Assembly (NCBI GenBank): GCA_920105625.2
Contig: OV050030.1
Span: 422,649,240-422,713,239, forward strand
Reading direction: 5' to 3'
Origin: Clusia tigrina
Taxonomy: Eukaryota; Arthropoda; Insecta; Diptera; Clusiidae
DNA length: 64,000 bases
Position numbers and translations under genes: made by a program. The notes below the pieces were generated by a model. That model ran no database searches and had not been told where the DNA came from. It was given only the letters and a program-made list of their open reading frames with translations. The first letter of the stretch is position 1, and every line of letters begins with the position of its first letter. This document shows positions 23,881-36,056 of the stretch, piece by piece.

Positions 23881-23888
23881 GTTGTAAC

Positions 23889-25181
23889 TAACTCTGACCA
23901 GGAAGGCGTAGCGTATGCTTGTCATGCTATTTATAACTTTTTAGGGCAGTTCCATAGAAAACTTGCTATTGTTGTCTATGAACACGGATGCACTTTATTT
24001 ATTTAACTTCATAAATTCATATATTTTAAATTGTTTTATTGCACTCACAACTGAATGCAGTAATTTGATACTCGTAACTTAATTTATTGATTCAGTGCAA
24101 TAAATTCATTTGGTTGTCTTACAATCATCCCACCAACTCATCCATCACACTAACCTGCGACAATTAAAGTCTTGCGCTGATTTATTATCGTAATTTTGTT
24201 CGCACCTTCCTTTCGAGATTTTGGCTCTGCGAATCCCACCTAAGTGGATTATCAGTGGCGGTGTCTGCTTCCTACACTTTTAAAACAATAACTCATCGTT
24301 GTCACGGCATTCGGGGCACTGCACTTATACGAGTACACACAGGTGTCTTATGCAACTGCGGCAGGCTGCGCCGCCACCGTTATTCGCCGCAATATATGCG
24401 GACGTTTCTTTTATTGCCCACTTTTTCGGCATTACGAGTACTCTTTCGGGCGTTGCCGTTGCAATTCGATTGTCTGCCGTGTCTGTTGTGGCAGCAGTTC
24501 GTTTCAAGAGACCTGCAGATTAACTTGGCAAGGAAGTTAGCAGTCAAAGATATAATGTCGTTTATTTGCAAACTTAATTACGCTTTCATATTTGAGCGGA
24601 AAATGTTACCAAAAAGTGCTGTGAGTAAGTTGTTAGTTAGTACTACAAGTGAGTTTTACTGGTTTCGTTTAAATTAGTCATTGTTTTAAAGCAGCCTATG
24701 ACTATAATGACTTATAATTTTACTTGTACGTCCTTAAGAGATTTTCTTTAATCAACTCTCATTTTAACCTCGCTCTATTCACCACGGGGGTGAAAAGCTG
24801 TTCAAAAAGACACAACAATGGCGATAAGTCCATGATTTCACGAAAGTTGGCCGCACTGTTATATATTATTTATATGAAAGAAATTGTATTCTATGCACAA
24901 ACCATAAAAGACAGTTCTAAGTCGCTAACTTATCTATGCGACCCAAAACCTCGTTAAAAATAGCGACTTCGCTAAGTAATGTTGTTGCAATTGCATATAA
25001 ATTTAAAATTAAGCGGCTGCGGTTCAACCTAGTTTGAGAAGTTAGACCAGTTTTTGGTATAACCAACTATTTCCACCAAAAAGATGATGGTTTAACATTC
25101 TCTAAAGGACATTATTTTAGCCAGGATCAAGAGAATGTTATCAAAATAACATACCTTGTCATTTCAAATGATGCCTTCTAA
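23889..25181. other. Unassigned stretch with a GC-richer block
   Basis: About 24,280-24,530 is richer in G and C than its surroundings and open in several frames on both strands, which argues for composition rather than coding. No splice or promoter arrangement can be supported. Confidence 0.45.
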
Positions 25182-25276
25182 AGGTAGGTAGGATTATGTA
25201 GGTTGAAGTGGGTGTCAAGAACACTCGGTCAGAGAATACACTTAGGCCATACGCAGGCCCATTGTGATACCACAAG
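25182..25276 (-). mobile_element. LINE 3' tail, minus orientation
   Basis: On the minus strand this reads TGGTATCACAATGGGCC followed by CCTAAGTGTATTCTC, CACTTCAACCTACATA and CCTACCTACC, the same 3' end as at 25,470-25,536 and 41.9 kb. It faces away from its neighbour, so the two LINE ends lie head to head. Confidence 0.75.
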
Positions 25277-25419
25277 TTAAGGGATAAGAAGTGTGCTTCC
25301 TGAGAATCTGTATGGAACCTTACTCCACATTTATAAAACTGTCAGTTTGGTTCAAAACTTTTTAATCGGTGGAGTCGTGCTGCCTCAGGTGCTGCACAGG
25401 CGCTCACCGTCTAAGCGTA

Positions 25420-25536
25420 ACCATACTCTACTTGGGTGATCAGTGCGTGTGCAGCACCTCATCCTTGGTATCACAATGGGCCGATATTTGCGCCTAAGTG
25501 TGCTTCTTGTTGCCACTCCAACCTAATCTAACCTAA
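25420..25536 (+). mobile_element. LINE 3' tail, plus orientation
   Basis: Contains TGTGCAGCACCTCATCC, then GGTATCACAATGGGCC, CCTAAGTGTGCTTCTTG, and ends CCAACCTAATCTAACCTAA. No coding sequence remains. The region between this and the minus-strand tail shares GTGCAGCACCT in opposite orientation. Confidence 0.75.
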
Positions 25537-25685
25537 TTTTACTCCAGCCATTTTGAGAGTAGGACGAATCTCAACAAGTCCTTTCTGTTCATTGATTTGA
25601 TATCAACCTGGTCATTTAATAGGGGACACCCTAAGCTTTTCCACCTGCACCAGGTTCTAAATTGTAAGTAAACATTTTACACTTC

Positions 25686-27339
25686 TGCTACCCTGGAGTC
25701 AAAAATGGAACATTGATAAAACGTCAAATGGCTTTAACTTCTATACGGTGCATTCTACACCTACCAAAGTTTGCAAATTTCAAATGCTTGTAACTTGTTA
25801 TTGGAGCGTTGTAGAACCGTTGAAATTTTGGGACAATAAAGTACTCGAGCCGCTTGCCAATTCGAGATATCGATGCTACCCTATAGTCACATATGAAACA
25901 TTGATAAAACTTCAAATGGCTCTAGCTTCTACACCAATCAAAGTTTGCAAATTTCAAATGCTTGTAACTTGTTACTGGAGCGTTGTAGAACCGTTGAAAT
26001 TTTGGGACAATAAAGTACTCGAGCCGCTTGCCAATTCGAGATATCGATGCTTCCCTGGAGTCAAATATGAAACATTGATAAAACTCAAATGGCTCTAGCT
26101 TCTACATCAATCAAAGTTTGCAAATTTCAAATGCTTGTATCTTGTTACTGGAGCGTTGTAGAACCGTTGAAACCGTTTGGGACAATAAAGTACTCGAGCC
26201 GCTTGTCAATTCGAGATATCGATGCTTCCCTGGAGTCAAATATGAAACAATGATAAAACTTCAAATGACTCTAGCGTCTACACCTATCAAGTTATTGGAG
26301 CGTTGTAGAACCGTTGAAATTTTGGGACAATAAAGTACTCGAGCCGCTTGCCAATTCGAGATATCGATGCTACCCTATAGTCACATATGAAACATTGATA
26401 AAACTTCAAATGGCTCTAGCTTCTACACCAATCAAAGTTTGCAAATTTCAAATGCTTGTATCTTGTTATTGGAGCGTTGTAGAACCGTTGAAATTTTGGT
26501 ATAATAAAGTACTCGAGCCGCTTGTCAATTCGAGATATCGATGCTACCCTGGCGTCCAAAATGAAACATTGATAAAGCTTCAAATGGTTCTAGCTTCTAC
26601 ACCAATCAAAGTTTGCAAATTTCAAATGCTTGTATCTTGTTACTGGAGCGTTGTAGAACCGTTGAAATTTTGGGACAATAAAGTACTCGAGCCGCTTGTC
26701 AATTCGAGATATCGATGCTTCCCTGGAGTCAAATATGAAACATTGATAAAACTCAAATGGCTCTAGCTTCTACACCTACCAAAGTTTGCAAATTTCAAAT
26801 GCTTGTAACTTGTTATTGGAGCGTTGTAGAACCGTTGAAATTTTGGGACAATAAAGTACTCGAGCCGCTTGCCAATTCGAGATATCGATGCTACCCTATA
26901 GTCACATATGAAACATTGATAAAACTTCAAATGGGTCTAGCTTCTACACCAATCAAAGTTTGCAAATTTCAAATGCTTGTATCTTGTTATTGGAGCGTTG
27001 TAGAACCGTTGAAATTTTGGGACAATAAAGTACTCGAGCCGCTTGTCAATTCGAGATATCGATGCTTCCCTGGAGTCAAATATGAAACATTGATAAAACT
27101 CAAATGGCTCTAGCTTCTACACCTACCAAAGTTTGCAAATTTCAAATGCTTGTAACTTGTTATTGGAGCGTTGTAGAACCGTTGAAATTTTGGTATAATA
27201 AAGTACTCGAGCCGCTTGTCAATTCGAGATATCGATGCTACCCTGGCGTCCAAAATGAAACATTGATAAAGCTTCAAATGGTTCTAGCTTCTACACCAAT
27301 CAAAATTTACAAATTTCAGATCCTTATGATTTGTTACTG
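25686..27339 (+). repeat. 174-bp satellite array with higher-order variants
   Basis: About nine monomers. The landmark GAGCGTTGTAGAACCGTTG recurs at 25,804, 25,978, 26,151, 26,298, 26,472, 26,646, 26,819, 26,993 and 27,166, giving spacings of 174, 173, 147, 174, 174, 173, 174 and 173. Three variants are told apart by their ends: A (CCCTATAGTCACATATG), B (CCCTGGAGTCAAATATG) and C (CCCTGGCGTCCAAAATG, plus GGTATAATAAAG). Their order is A B B A C B A B C. The 174-bp forms are 58 codons long, so one frame stays open through adjacent A and C units; B-type units drop one base in AAAACTCAAATGG and shift it. The fourth spacing is short because of a local deletion at about 26,288. Confidence 0.96.
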
Positions 27340-28207
27340 TCCTTCACTTTTGCAACTAAATTCAACAGCAAATTACCATGTTGCTGATAGGAAAACGGTG
27401 CCATTATTGTCGTTCTCTTAATGAGTTCTATCACCAGATGATCATTAAGTTGTCGGATTATATATTCCTTAAATACTCTTCATCAAATTGTTTAAATTTT
27501 CTTATTTTTTTGGAATATTATAATAAAATAAAATATAATATAAAAAATAATAATAAAATATATTTTCTACTTGCAGGTACGTGTGATTATTACACTGATT
27601 GATTCACTGTTATTACAAAAGTACGGTAAGAATTTTTTGACGTGGAAACTTTGATAGATTTTATTTTATCCTTGTACTCTTATGTGATTATATTAGATAC
27701 TTTTATCACATATAGAGGACCTCCTCTCTTCAAAAGGATAGTACTCAAATCTTATTGTCGATGAAACTGTAATATTTTTAATATCTCTCCTAAAGAAACG
27801 TTTAAAGTTGATACCCTAAAAAGGATATTTCTGATATTTTATTAGCTTGAAATTTCAGTTGATATATAGAATTTTGACAGTGATAGTCGTAGTTGTATTC
27901 GAATATATTCAATATTTAAATATAAAATACACCGATTACATTCAAATAAATCAGGAATACTCGATTTCACTGATATTGTTCTCTGCCAGAGATATTTCTT
28001 ATTCATGATATTGTCTGTTTCTCTCCAAAATTAGGCAAAAATGATGGTATATTAATGCCAGAACATCTTTCGCACTATAAGAGAATTGCTCCCTGTTGTG
28101 ACTTTTTCACTCAAGGGCTCTTACATAATTTTAGCCCCGAATTGAAGGCCCTGACAGCTAGTGCGCCTCTTTCATTGTAAGATAATAATTAAGTTATATT
28201 TTTCATA
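27340..28207. other. Unassigned AT-rich stretch
   Basis: AAATAATAATAAAATA-type low-complexity sequence near 27,520-27,560. No gene or element recognised. Confidence 0.55.
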
Positions 28208-28680
28208 TAGATTAGATTCGATTTATTTAAGGGAGTTATTCAACTCGACTTGTAAGATCGATCTATTGTGATGCCCTTATTTATTTAAGAGATGAGGATA
28301 GTCTCATCTATAGATCTTCTGTCAGATTCATTTCCGACAGGAATTTGTTATATTTTGGAGGAATCAAGTTGAGGGATTAGTGGGGCCTCAAGGTGCAACT
28401 AGGACCGTCGAGCCAACAATGATGATGAAGTTAAGGGATCTTGCTCATATCTAATGTATATTATCCAAAACACCTGCGCCTTTTGTGTGCCAAAGCGCCG
28501 CAGTCTGTGATCAGGTGCAGTGTGATCAGGTGCAGTATGATCAGGTGGAGTGTGATCAGGTGCAGTGTGATCAGGTGCAGTATGATCAGGTGCAGTGAGG
28601 GTTCGTCAGTTTCTCCACATAATCTACAGATGGCATCTGAAGATAGACCCAACTTATTCATATGATCTTTCATTAACTCA
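28208..28680 (-). pseudogene. C-terminal end and 3' tail of an I-like LINE
   Basis: The minus strand reads KDHMNKLGLSSDAICRLC then GETDEPSLHLI (zinc-knuckle-like), an expanded run of Leu-His-Leu-Ile repeats, TDCGALAHKRRRCFG, and downstream a decayed YNKFLSEMNLTEDL. It ends in the GGGCATCACAATAGATC tail with TTTAAATAAATCG. The copy at 61.2-62.0 kb is the same family. Much of the C-terminal region after CFG is frameshifted. Confidence 0.8.
28508..28597 (-). repeat. 15-bp in-frame repeat expansion
   Basis: Six copies of TGATCAGGTGCAGTG (small variants), starting at 28,508, 28,523, 28,538, 28,553, 28,568 and 28,583. On the minus strand each adds five residues, (T/I)LHLI, within the LINE zinc-knuckle, where the related copy at 61.7 kb has a single one. 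Confidence 0.95.
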
Positions 28681-31600
28681 TATTCAATTTTAGACAGCTG
28701 AAAAGTAACCTTCCGTTATCACTACTATTGCTGTTTAATACGCGATAATCAAGCGTACTTATGTTGTTAGAAGCTCACTCACTGTGCTTGAGTATATGTG
28801 AAAAATTCTTCTCTGTGCTATTAAATCGGTACTTTAGAAGCAAGAAGCAAGAAACTTTCTTTGTGATCATTTACCCTCACCCATAATGAACGCTGGCAAT
28901 TATCACATGGAAGTGATTAAGACATGGGAGTTCAATCGTATAAGCAGTGTTCCATAGACTGAACCTTATTCTGAGTATTAATTGCAGTACAGGCTTTAGC
29001 TGTCGTACTCGTACATGGCATACTCGTATGTTGCTATGTTTACCTTTGTGGGAACTCTCATAAATCTCCACAGTGGAACGAAATCATATATAAAATATAT
29101 ATATAAAATATGTTTTTTCTATTTGCCTTTAAGCTGTCCATAGTTCCGAATGTCCTTGAAGGGTTTCTTCGCATAGGAAAGTGTTGTATTCGAGATGAAA
29201 TTGAAGTTGAATCACGCTCGTTTACGAGTGTTTCTAACCTAAGAAACCATGCATTCAACTATGAAGCGTCGGTTCTTTGATTCTTGCGCTTGCTCTTTTG
29301 TGTACTCCTAGGTTGGACTTCAATTATTTGCTGCCTTCAAATGTTGAATACATGTCCATGATATGAGTACTTCTTTGCGACGCCACTGTGTTCCACTTGA
29401 AATGCCACTGGTTCGGCACATGCTTCACTTTCATGCACGCTTTGTGGTGACTACGACACTGCGTAGCATTTGTTTGTTTGTGCTATCAACATTTTGGATT
29501 AAAATATTGTTGTTTAAAAAATGCACATAAAATTTCTACAGACCTCAGAAATTTAATAAACTTACTACCAAATGTTTACTTGTCATTTGTAGGCAAAGCA
29601 AGTATAAATTAATTAAGTTCATTTGTTTGCACTGCCTCTGTTGATGTTGTTGTTTGTAAAATGCTGAATAATTTACACATTAAAGCCACATAAACCCTTC
29701 GCTGGTGTTAGGCTTACTTGCACAATGCAATCCCTCGCAGAGCTGAGCAGTTTTTAATAATGCTGCACAGTAATTTATGCAAAAAAATATTACATAATTA
29801 CTTAATAATCATAAATTTAATTAAATATGACATATTTAACACTGTAAGCAAAAACACCAACAACAAGCGGCAACAACAACAAGAAACAACAACAAACACC
29901 AACGGCAAAAATGACACTTTAAAATGCCGCACGACAGAAATACGAGTACAACAAATGCAAAGTAACACTTTTACTGCTATAAAATTCCCGCTGCTTCGTG
30001 CTTTGTTGCTTACATCACGCATCACGGACAGCAGCGGCGACGTGCAGCAAGCCGGCAACTGCCGCTGATGGTGCTGTCCCCAAGAGGCCCCCAATGCAAA
30101 TGTAACAACATTTATAAATATATCAAAAATCAAAATAACAAAGCCAACAAAAAGAAATGCTTTACAACATGACCTTAAGAAATTTATAATTAACAACAAC
30201 AACAACAACAACAACGCCAATACGGCGTAAGAAAAGGCCAGTGAAATGTGTGGCAGCAGTGGCAGAGTGACTGCAAATTCGTAAAGGAAGCGGCCGCAAG
30301 CAAACCTGTTAAATCGCGCGATAAAGTGAAAGATGGAAAAATGTGCGCGCGCGACGTTTCGAACTTCTTTTTTGCTTATTTATTTATTTCTTTTCTGAGT
30401 TATGGGAATTTAAACTTATTGGGTGGCATCATTGTCGGCACTTTAACAAGGGTTTTTTGAATGACCATCTTTTGCTGGTTGCTGTTGTTGTTGCAGGGCC
30501 TTTTGTGCGTGGCAAAAATGAAAGGAAACACACCAAGCACCACGCACCACGCACCACGCACCACGCACCGGGCTACAAGCACTGAGGTGGGCCACCACAG
30601 AAAAGAGAGCATGACTTGAACTTCAGTTAAACAGCAGAGAGAAGAAAACAGTTGTTAATTTGTAATGATGAAGGGTTTCATACAAAAAGCAGCCAACAAA
30701 TTGTGGGCAGTTACAATACTGAGCGGGGCAACAACAGACGCCAACATTTAACATTCATTTCATTTGAGTTTTTTTTGGAAAATATTTTTTGTTTCTCGTT
30801 TATTTATTTATATTTTTATTTTCATTTTTGCTTTGCTCACTGCACGGTTTTCTACTTGATCTAAACAAGTTTTTCTTCCAAACAATTGTACCTTCACTTT
30901 GTTTTGGTTTTGTTTTATAACTCCACACAATAAGGAGCAGAGCCGACAAAAATATCAACGCCCTTCCGACCTAAATGCAAGACCAAGAAGAAAAACCTGC
31001 CCGTGTATCACCTACAGCAAGAAAACAACGGTAAACAATGGTGGTGCGACCATGTGTTCACATGCCGGATGGTTATCGTACGTTGGCATCGTTTCATGTA
31101 CCAAAGACAGTTATTAACGATTGGCATGCAACGAACGCAATACGGGGCATCCAGCTACAAGTGCAGGCATGCCACCAGACAGCACCGCAGCGCTAATTAA
31201 GTGAATGTAACATTATGCAAATGGGTTTAGAGAGCAGCCTGCAACATACCCAAATGAAGACATTTCCTTTAAGGATGTGTACAGACATCAGAGAACTCCA
31301 AGATTGTGGCATTTTATGCAATCAGAGTTAAATATACAAAGGATTGAAGGTTCCTTATGACAAAGTTTTGGAGTAACACAGAGTATCTTAGAAGGTTCTA
31401 GTGTAACACAGAGTATCTTGGAAGTCTTTCAAAGATTTGTCAGCTTTGTGTGTAGGATTACAATTAAAGTAAAGAAACTAATCAACAATTGAATATACAC
31501 TTCAGCTGAGAGTTCAGATCTGTGTTTCATTTGATTTTGAAGATAGTTTTATTAGGACGATAGATGATAGTTCTAATACAAAGTAAGTGAGAATAATTTC

Positions 31601-32420
31601 CAGTCTTTGAGAATAATTTCCACAACCACAAAACACTTTTCTCCAGAACAAGTAAAAATGCGAATAACTGTCTTCTTCATAGCCTATTCAACGAAATAAA
31701 TAATAATATATATTTACTGTCTAAATAAACGAAGCAAATGGAAGAATTTTCTTGAAGCAATTTAAGTATTTGCCAAGTTATTTTTAATATGAGAGGCTTT
31801 CGGTATTCAAATTTGTTGAGAAGTGCACACGGTATGTGCTATGATCTCTCATGAGGACAATGGCCTTTTCAAAAGAGCTATAAGATCAGCCTAAATGTTC
31901 TTCAATAATTCTCCATCTGGCATAACCACATTGGATCTCCAGTGTGCACTTGTCAACAAATTCTAATGCTGAAAGACTTTCATATTTTATATATATATAT
32001 ATGTATATATTATTTATATTTTATATAGAAGTTAATTCCATGTTATTGAATAAAAGTATCTTATAATATAGAAAATATTCTAACCTTCTACGAAACATAA
32101 GATACAGCTGTCAGAAGTGAATGCATAATTTATTCGTATAAAAATTTGTTTAAGAATCTTTCGGATAAAATGCTGACAGCCCATTAGAGAAATGACTTCC
32201 AGAGGGACAAATCATTTCCATTGTTCTGCAATCCATGCATTCTGCAAAATCCTTACATTTTATTTAACATAGGGGAAGTTCTTCTTTGAGTGTGGAAATT
32301 GCGGTGACTTGTCTGACTTCTTTATAATGTGGTACGCTGATCTCCTGCATGTGTTTTTCTTTTACAAAAAATATGCTCATTGGGATGCATGATAATTGCT
32401 ATACGAATAGTATATAGTAT
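28681..32420. other. Long unassigned stretch
   Basis: No exon supported. Contains CAA-rich runs (about 29,860-29,900 and 30,191-30,215), CACCACG(CACCACG)n at about 30,536-30,570, and a duplicated TAACACAGAGTATCTT at about 31,374-31,430. The segment 29,600-31,250 resembles unique fly non-coding DNA; 31,250-32,420 shows no recognisable structure. Confidence 0.5.
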
Positions 32421-33169
32421 TGTTACGTAATTGCCTTTCTGACAATTTTTACCAAGCTCAATACTTGGATTCTTATCACTGGATTGCATAATAAGCAACC
32501 AATTCCTTCTTCAGTTAGAACAATTGGCTTTATTAGTATTCGTCCAACTCATTATTGGCTTTAATTGTTTGCTCGCTTCTCACACTACGTCTTCGCTTAT
32601 AGTGTGCTTCAGTTAGTCAGTTGTTGCACCGCACTTTTCTATTTATATCGCTCTGCGACAATCACTTGTTAACTCTTATTGATAATACGACTCTCACGCT
32701 GCTTGCTACCACTCTGAAGATTCGGCTATGATCACATTGCCACTGTCACTGGTTAACTGATCTGCTACTACGATGTTCACTTTCGGCTACGCTGACTGTT
32801 CCACTGCTGCTGCTACTACGATGTTCACTTTCGGCTACGCTCACTGTTCCACTTCTGCTGCTACTACGGTGTTCACTTTCGGCTACGCTCACTGTTGCAC
32901 TGCTGCTGCTACTACGATGTTCACTTTCGGCTACGCTCACTGTTCCATTGCAGCACTCACTGTTCCACTACCAAGATGTTCACTTCGTCACTTTCACTTG
33001 GTCACTCATCTCGGTGTCAATTGTGCAGTCGCTTATATACTTCTTGTATACCAGAACTTCCGCTAGCCTTTGAACGCAGTGGCGCATGCCTTCTTGCGTG
33101 TGTATTTTTATGGGTTAAAATTGACCCCGAAACTTTCAACCAATCAGATAGCGAGTCGATTTCGTAACA
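32421..33169. mobile_element. Solo LTR candidate
   Basis: The segment starts TGTTACGTAATTGCC and ends TCGATTTCGTAACA, giving TGTTACG...CGTAACA ends as in LTRs of Ty3-like retrotransposons. A diverged copy of its right end opens the window at 1-45. No internal gag or pol sequence lies alongside, so it would be a solo LTR. The flanks (GTAT and TTAT) match only partly as target duplication, which weakens the call. It contains the 48-bp repeat described separately. Confidence 0.55.
32772..32963. repeat. 48-bp minisatellite inside the LTR candidate
   Basis: Four units at 32,772, 32,820, 32,868 and 32,916, each containing GTTCACTTTCGGCTACGCT then ACTGTTCCACTGCTGC with minor changes. The 48-bp length keeps frames open on both strands (for example repeating SVAESEHRSSS on the minus strand); these are not genes. 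Confidence 0.95.
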
Positions 33170-34068
33170 TTATGATAGTGTTCAACAAACTACTGTATCC
33201 AATTCAATTATTTATATTGATACTTTAATAAAAGCTTTGAGTCTTATCAGTGATAAGACACTTTTCAATAGTGAGGAGAATATTTTTGACATATGAATTA
33301 GGACCTGAATGCCGTATTGAAATATATACTACAATATTTATAAAATGAGTTAATTAAGAGGTCAAGCTGGTGCCGTTTGGTATGCCCGCGTTCGCTAATC
33401 TCACTTTGATTATTTCCTCAGAAAACCAAAAAAAGGTTGAGGCAAGATTTCTATAGAATCTCATGATGGACAAACATAACTCGTCATCCATTTTCTTTCA
33501 TTTTTGAATTTGATTTTTTTTTAATCATTATTTTCAAGGTCTGCATAATTTTGATCTATGAACTGTTAAGCTTATAGGGAAATACAGACAATTTGTATTA
33601 TATTGTACAGACAATTGTATATATTGCTATATTATTTGTAGAGAATTCTTCACCGAACAGTTTCTGAGCAGACGTTTTCTTCATTTATGTGTTAATTTCC
33701 ATGGAGAATACTCCTCGAATTTTACTGGAACGAAACATTGCAACAACATCGTTTGCTGTGATATGCAACAAATGAATGAACAGTGTGGATGAACATGGAT
33801 CAAAGTGTCCACAAGAGTTTGAATGACATGCCATATTCCTCAAGGGACTTTTGTAGATTGAAAGCACATGTGGTCACTACTGAACTATCGATTTCTATGG
33901 GGGAATATAGGCGTTTATTTGGAAGATAACTACTGAACGATTTTTCAACAGAACTATTTTTATTAAACTTTTTGCATAAACTATGAACTTGAACTGCTTC
34001 ATTGATCTTATTAACTGTATTCAGCTGAAAGGAGACTGTGTCAAACATTTACAATGGAATTTTGACAA
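33170..34068. other. Unassigned stretch
   Basis: No gene, array or terminal repeat recognised. Confidence 0.55.
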
Positions 34069-34079
34069 AAAAAAATATT

Positions 34080-34268
34080 GTTATTATTATTATTATTATT
34101 ATTATATATTGTTATTATATCTTACACTATAATTAATTAAGACTGCAAGGGGTTGGGTAATGAGTACTAACTACTGAGGCCTTCGACTCGAAGAGAAAAG
34201 ATTTTTTAGAAAGAAGCATTGTTGGGACCAAGCCCGGGGCAGGATTTGAACCTGTGACTCTCTGAGTG
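34080..34268 (-). mobile_element. tRNA-derived SINE, 5'-truncated copy
   Basis: Minus-strand copy flanked by AAAAAAATATT (34,069-34,079 and 34,269-34,279). It keeps the B box (GGTTCAAATCC, read on the minus strand), the body motifs TTCTTTCTAAAAAATC and CGAAGGCCTC, AATTATAGTGTAAGATATAA and the TAA tail, but lacks the A-box end. Confidence 0.88.
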
Positions 34269-34279
34269 AAAAAAATATT

Positions 34280-34886
34280 ATTTTATAGCAATGTTTATTA
34301 ATTTGTTGTCTGTTTTCCACCTGTTTGTTACTGTACTCAGCAGTCATCAGATCACTCATGTGTTCAGTTTTCTTCAGTCTTCTACTACGTAGTATCTGTG
34401 GTAAGGAGCATATGGTAAAGGTGCATGGTAGACATATTCTTTATATACTCGTACATAAAATAGTTTCTTTGAAATGTTGAATTACGCTCGGACGCTTTTC
34501 TTGTAACTTTTTTTTGGAAAACTTCTTCTTTTGGAATACTTCTTCTTTTGGAATATTCTGTTTTCACTTTCCTTTGAATGTTAATTAAAATTGCTTACAA
34601 GTGAACCGATCTTTTTTGCCTATAAAGTGATCTAAGGTATTTTTGTTGGGCTCTAAAAAAACTAACTAAAAAATGACTTAATGAAGTAAAAAAACGGTGC
34701 CGACCATAACAAAGTTCCATGCCTGCCTTAACTGTAAGGGAATTAGCCACGATTCAATAAACTTAATTCCACACGAATTGCGCTGCATTGGGCGCCTATT
34801 ATCATTTCCTTGAATGACTTCACCTCCGCTAACATCAGCAAGAAAATAAAAAATAAATTACAATAACAATAGGTGAATATAACAGC

Positions 34887-34926
<40 letters not shown>

Positions 34927-36045
34927 TTAGCATTAAAGCATACATCCGAAAGTAAAATCATAAAAAATTGAAAATTATAAAAATGTTTAACCTACAATCG
35001 TAGCCATTCATGTCAGCGACAGTGAATGTTGTTTTGGGAAGTCGAAAATATTTGACTGCACCAACAGCTCCAATAAAGCAACAACAATATTTGACCACAT
35101 TTTTTAAAAATTTTTGGCTTTTTGTTTTATTTATTTTGTATTTTGTGTTATGGCCACATGCCACACCTTTGCAACGGTCAGTGTAGCATGAAATTTCTGA
35201 AGCAGGAATTTATTAAAATGAAAAACTTGTTGCCGCAAAATTTTCATTTTCGGTGATATGGTAAAGAGAGCGCATTGTTTCGGGCTGGATAGAAAAACAA
35301 CAACAACAAAATAGACAAAAATTTGGTTTAGAAAAAAATGCCACCAACTGAGCTGAACGGAGCTGTTGTGCGGTTTTTGCTGTGTTGCCGCATTGCTGTG
35401 CAGTTCTGTTTGGCTTCTTAGCGGGCTGCTTGGAGAATTTGCGGTGAGGTGGTGCAGTTCTTTTTGCCCGCAAAATTCACCGCAAATCGGTTGAGAATTT
35501 TTGAGAATTTCCATTTTAATTTGTGTGAAACTTTTGTGTTTTTTTTTTGAATAATTTTACAGCCCTGTGTCAGTTGGGCACATGTCAACGCAGTGGGTAC
35601 TGAGTTCGGTTTATTTTCAACTATGCCTTGACACTAATAACAGCATTGTTTTTGTTTTTATAATACATACATTTATTAGCTTGTAATAATATGCCTGAGA
35701 ACACTATATATAGTTCCCACCACCCTGACTAACGTAAATCTTATTTTGCTCCCAGAGCTTACTCGCCACAAATATTTGTAGAATAAATCAAAACTTCTTC
35801 AAAAAGTTTGTAAAGAATGTTGGAAAACATGGTGGAAGTATACGTGGTGGGTGCAGGGGTGGCAGTGCTAGGTATAGGGGTGGGCGTGCTAGGTGAGGGT
35901 GGGCGTGGTGTGTCTACGGCGGAAGTATTCGTGGTGGTTAAACGGCACAAAACTAACTGAAAAGATATTACCGAGTAAAATTAGCAATGAAGCTCAAGTC
36001 GATTTAGAACGACTTGGAAATAATATTTATAATTATTATAAGAAG
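34280..36045. other. Unassigned stretch
   Basis: Contains (CAA)n at 34,885-34,925 and a small repeat CTTCTTCTTTTGGAATA at about 34,522-34,556. The part 34,950-35,580 looks like unique fly non-coding DNA with CAA/TTG bias. The G-rich block 35,820-35,935 gives open frames on both strands without further support. Confidence 0.5.
34885..34925. repeat. (CAA)n microsatellite
   Basis: About 13 uninterrupted CAA units. Confidence 0.97.
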
Positions 36046-36056
36046 TGGGTTGATTA

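Noticed and set aside
24255..24677. 140-codon open frame in a GC-richer block
   Set aside because: Several overlapping frames on both strands are open there, no motif is recognised, and there is no splice or promoter context.
29798..30220. 140-codon minus-strand open frame rich in Leu and Val
   Set aside because: Driven by CAA/TTG repeats at 29,860-29,900 and 30,191-30,215.
32746..33167. Repetitive proteins on both strands in the LTR candidate
   Set aside because: By-products of the 48-bp minisatellite; no independent support.
35213..35514. Overlapping minus-strand frames near 35.3 kb
   Set aside because: Two frames open at once, no recognised motif, CAA-rich bias; treated as non-coding.
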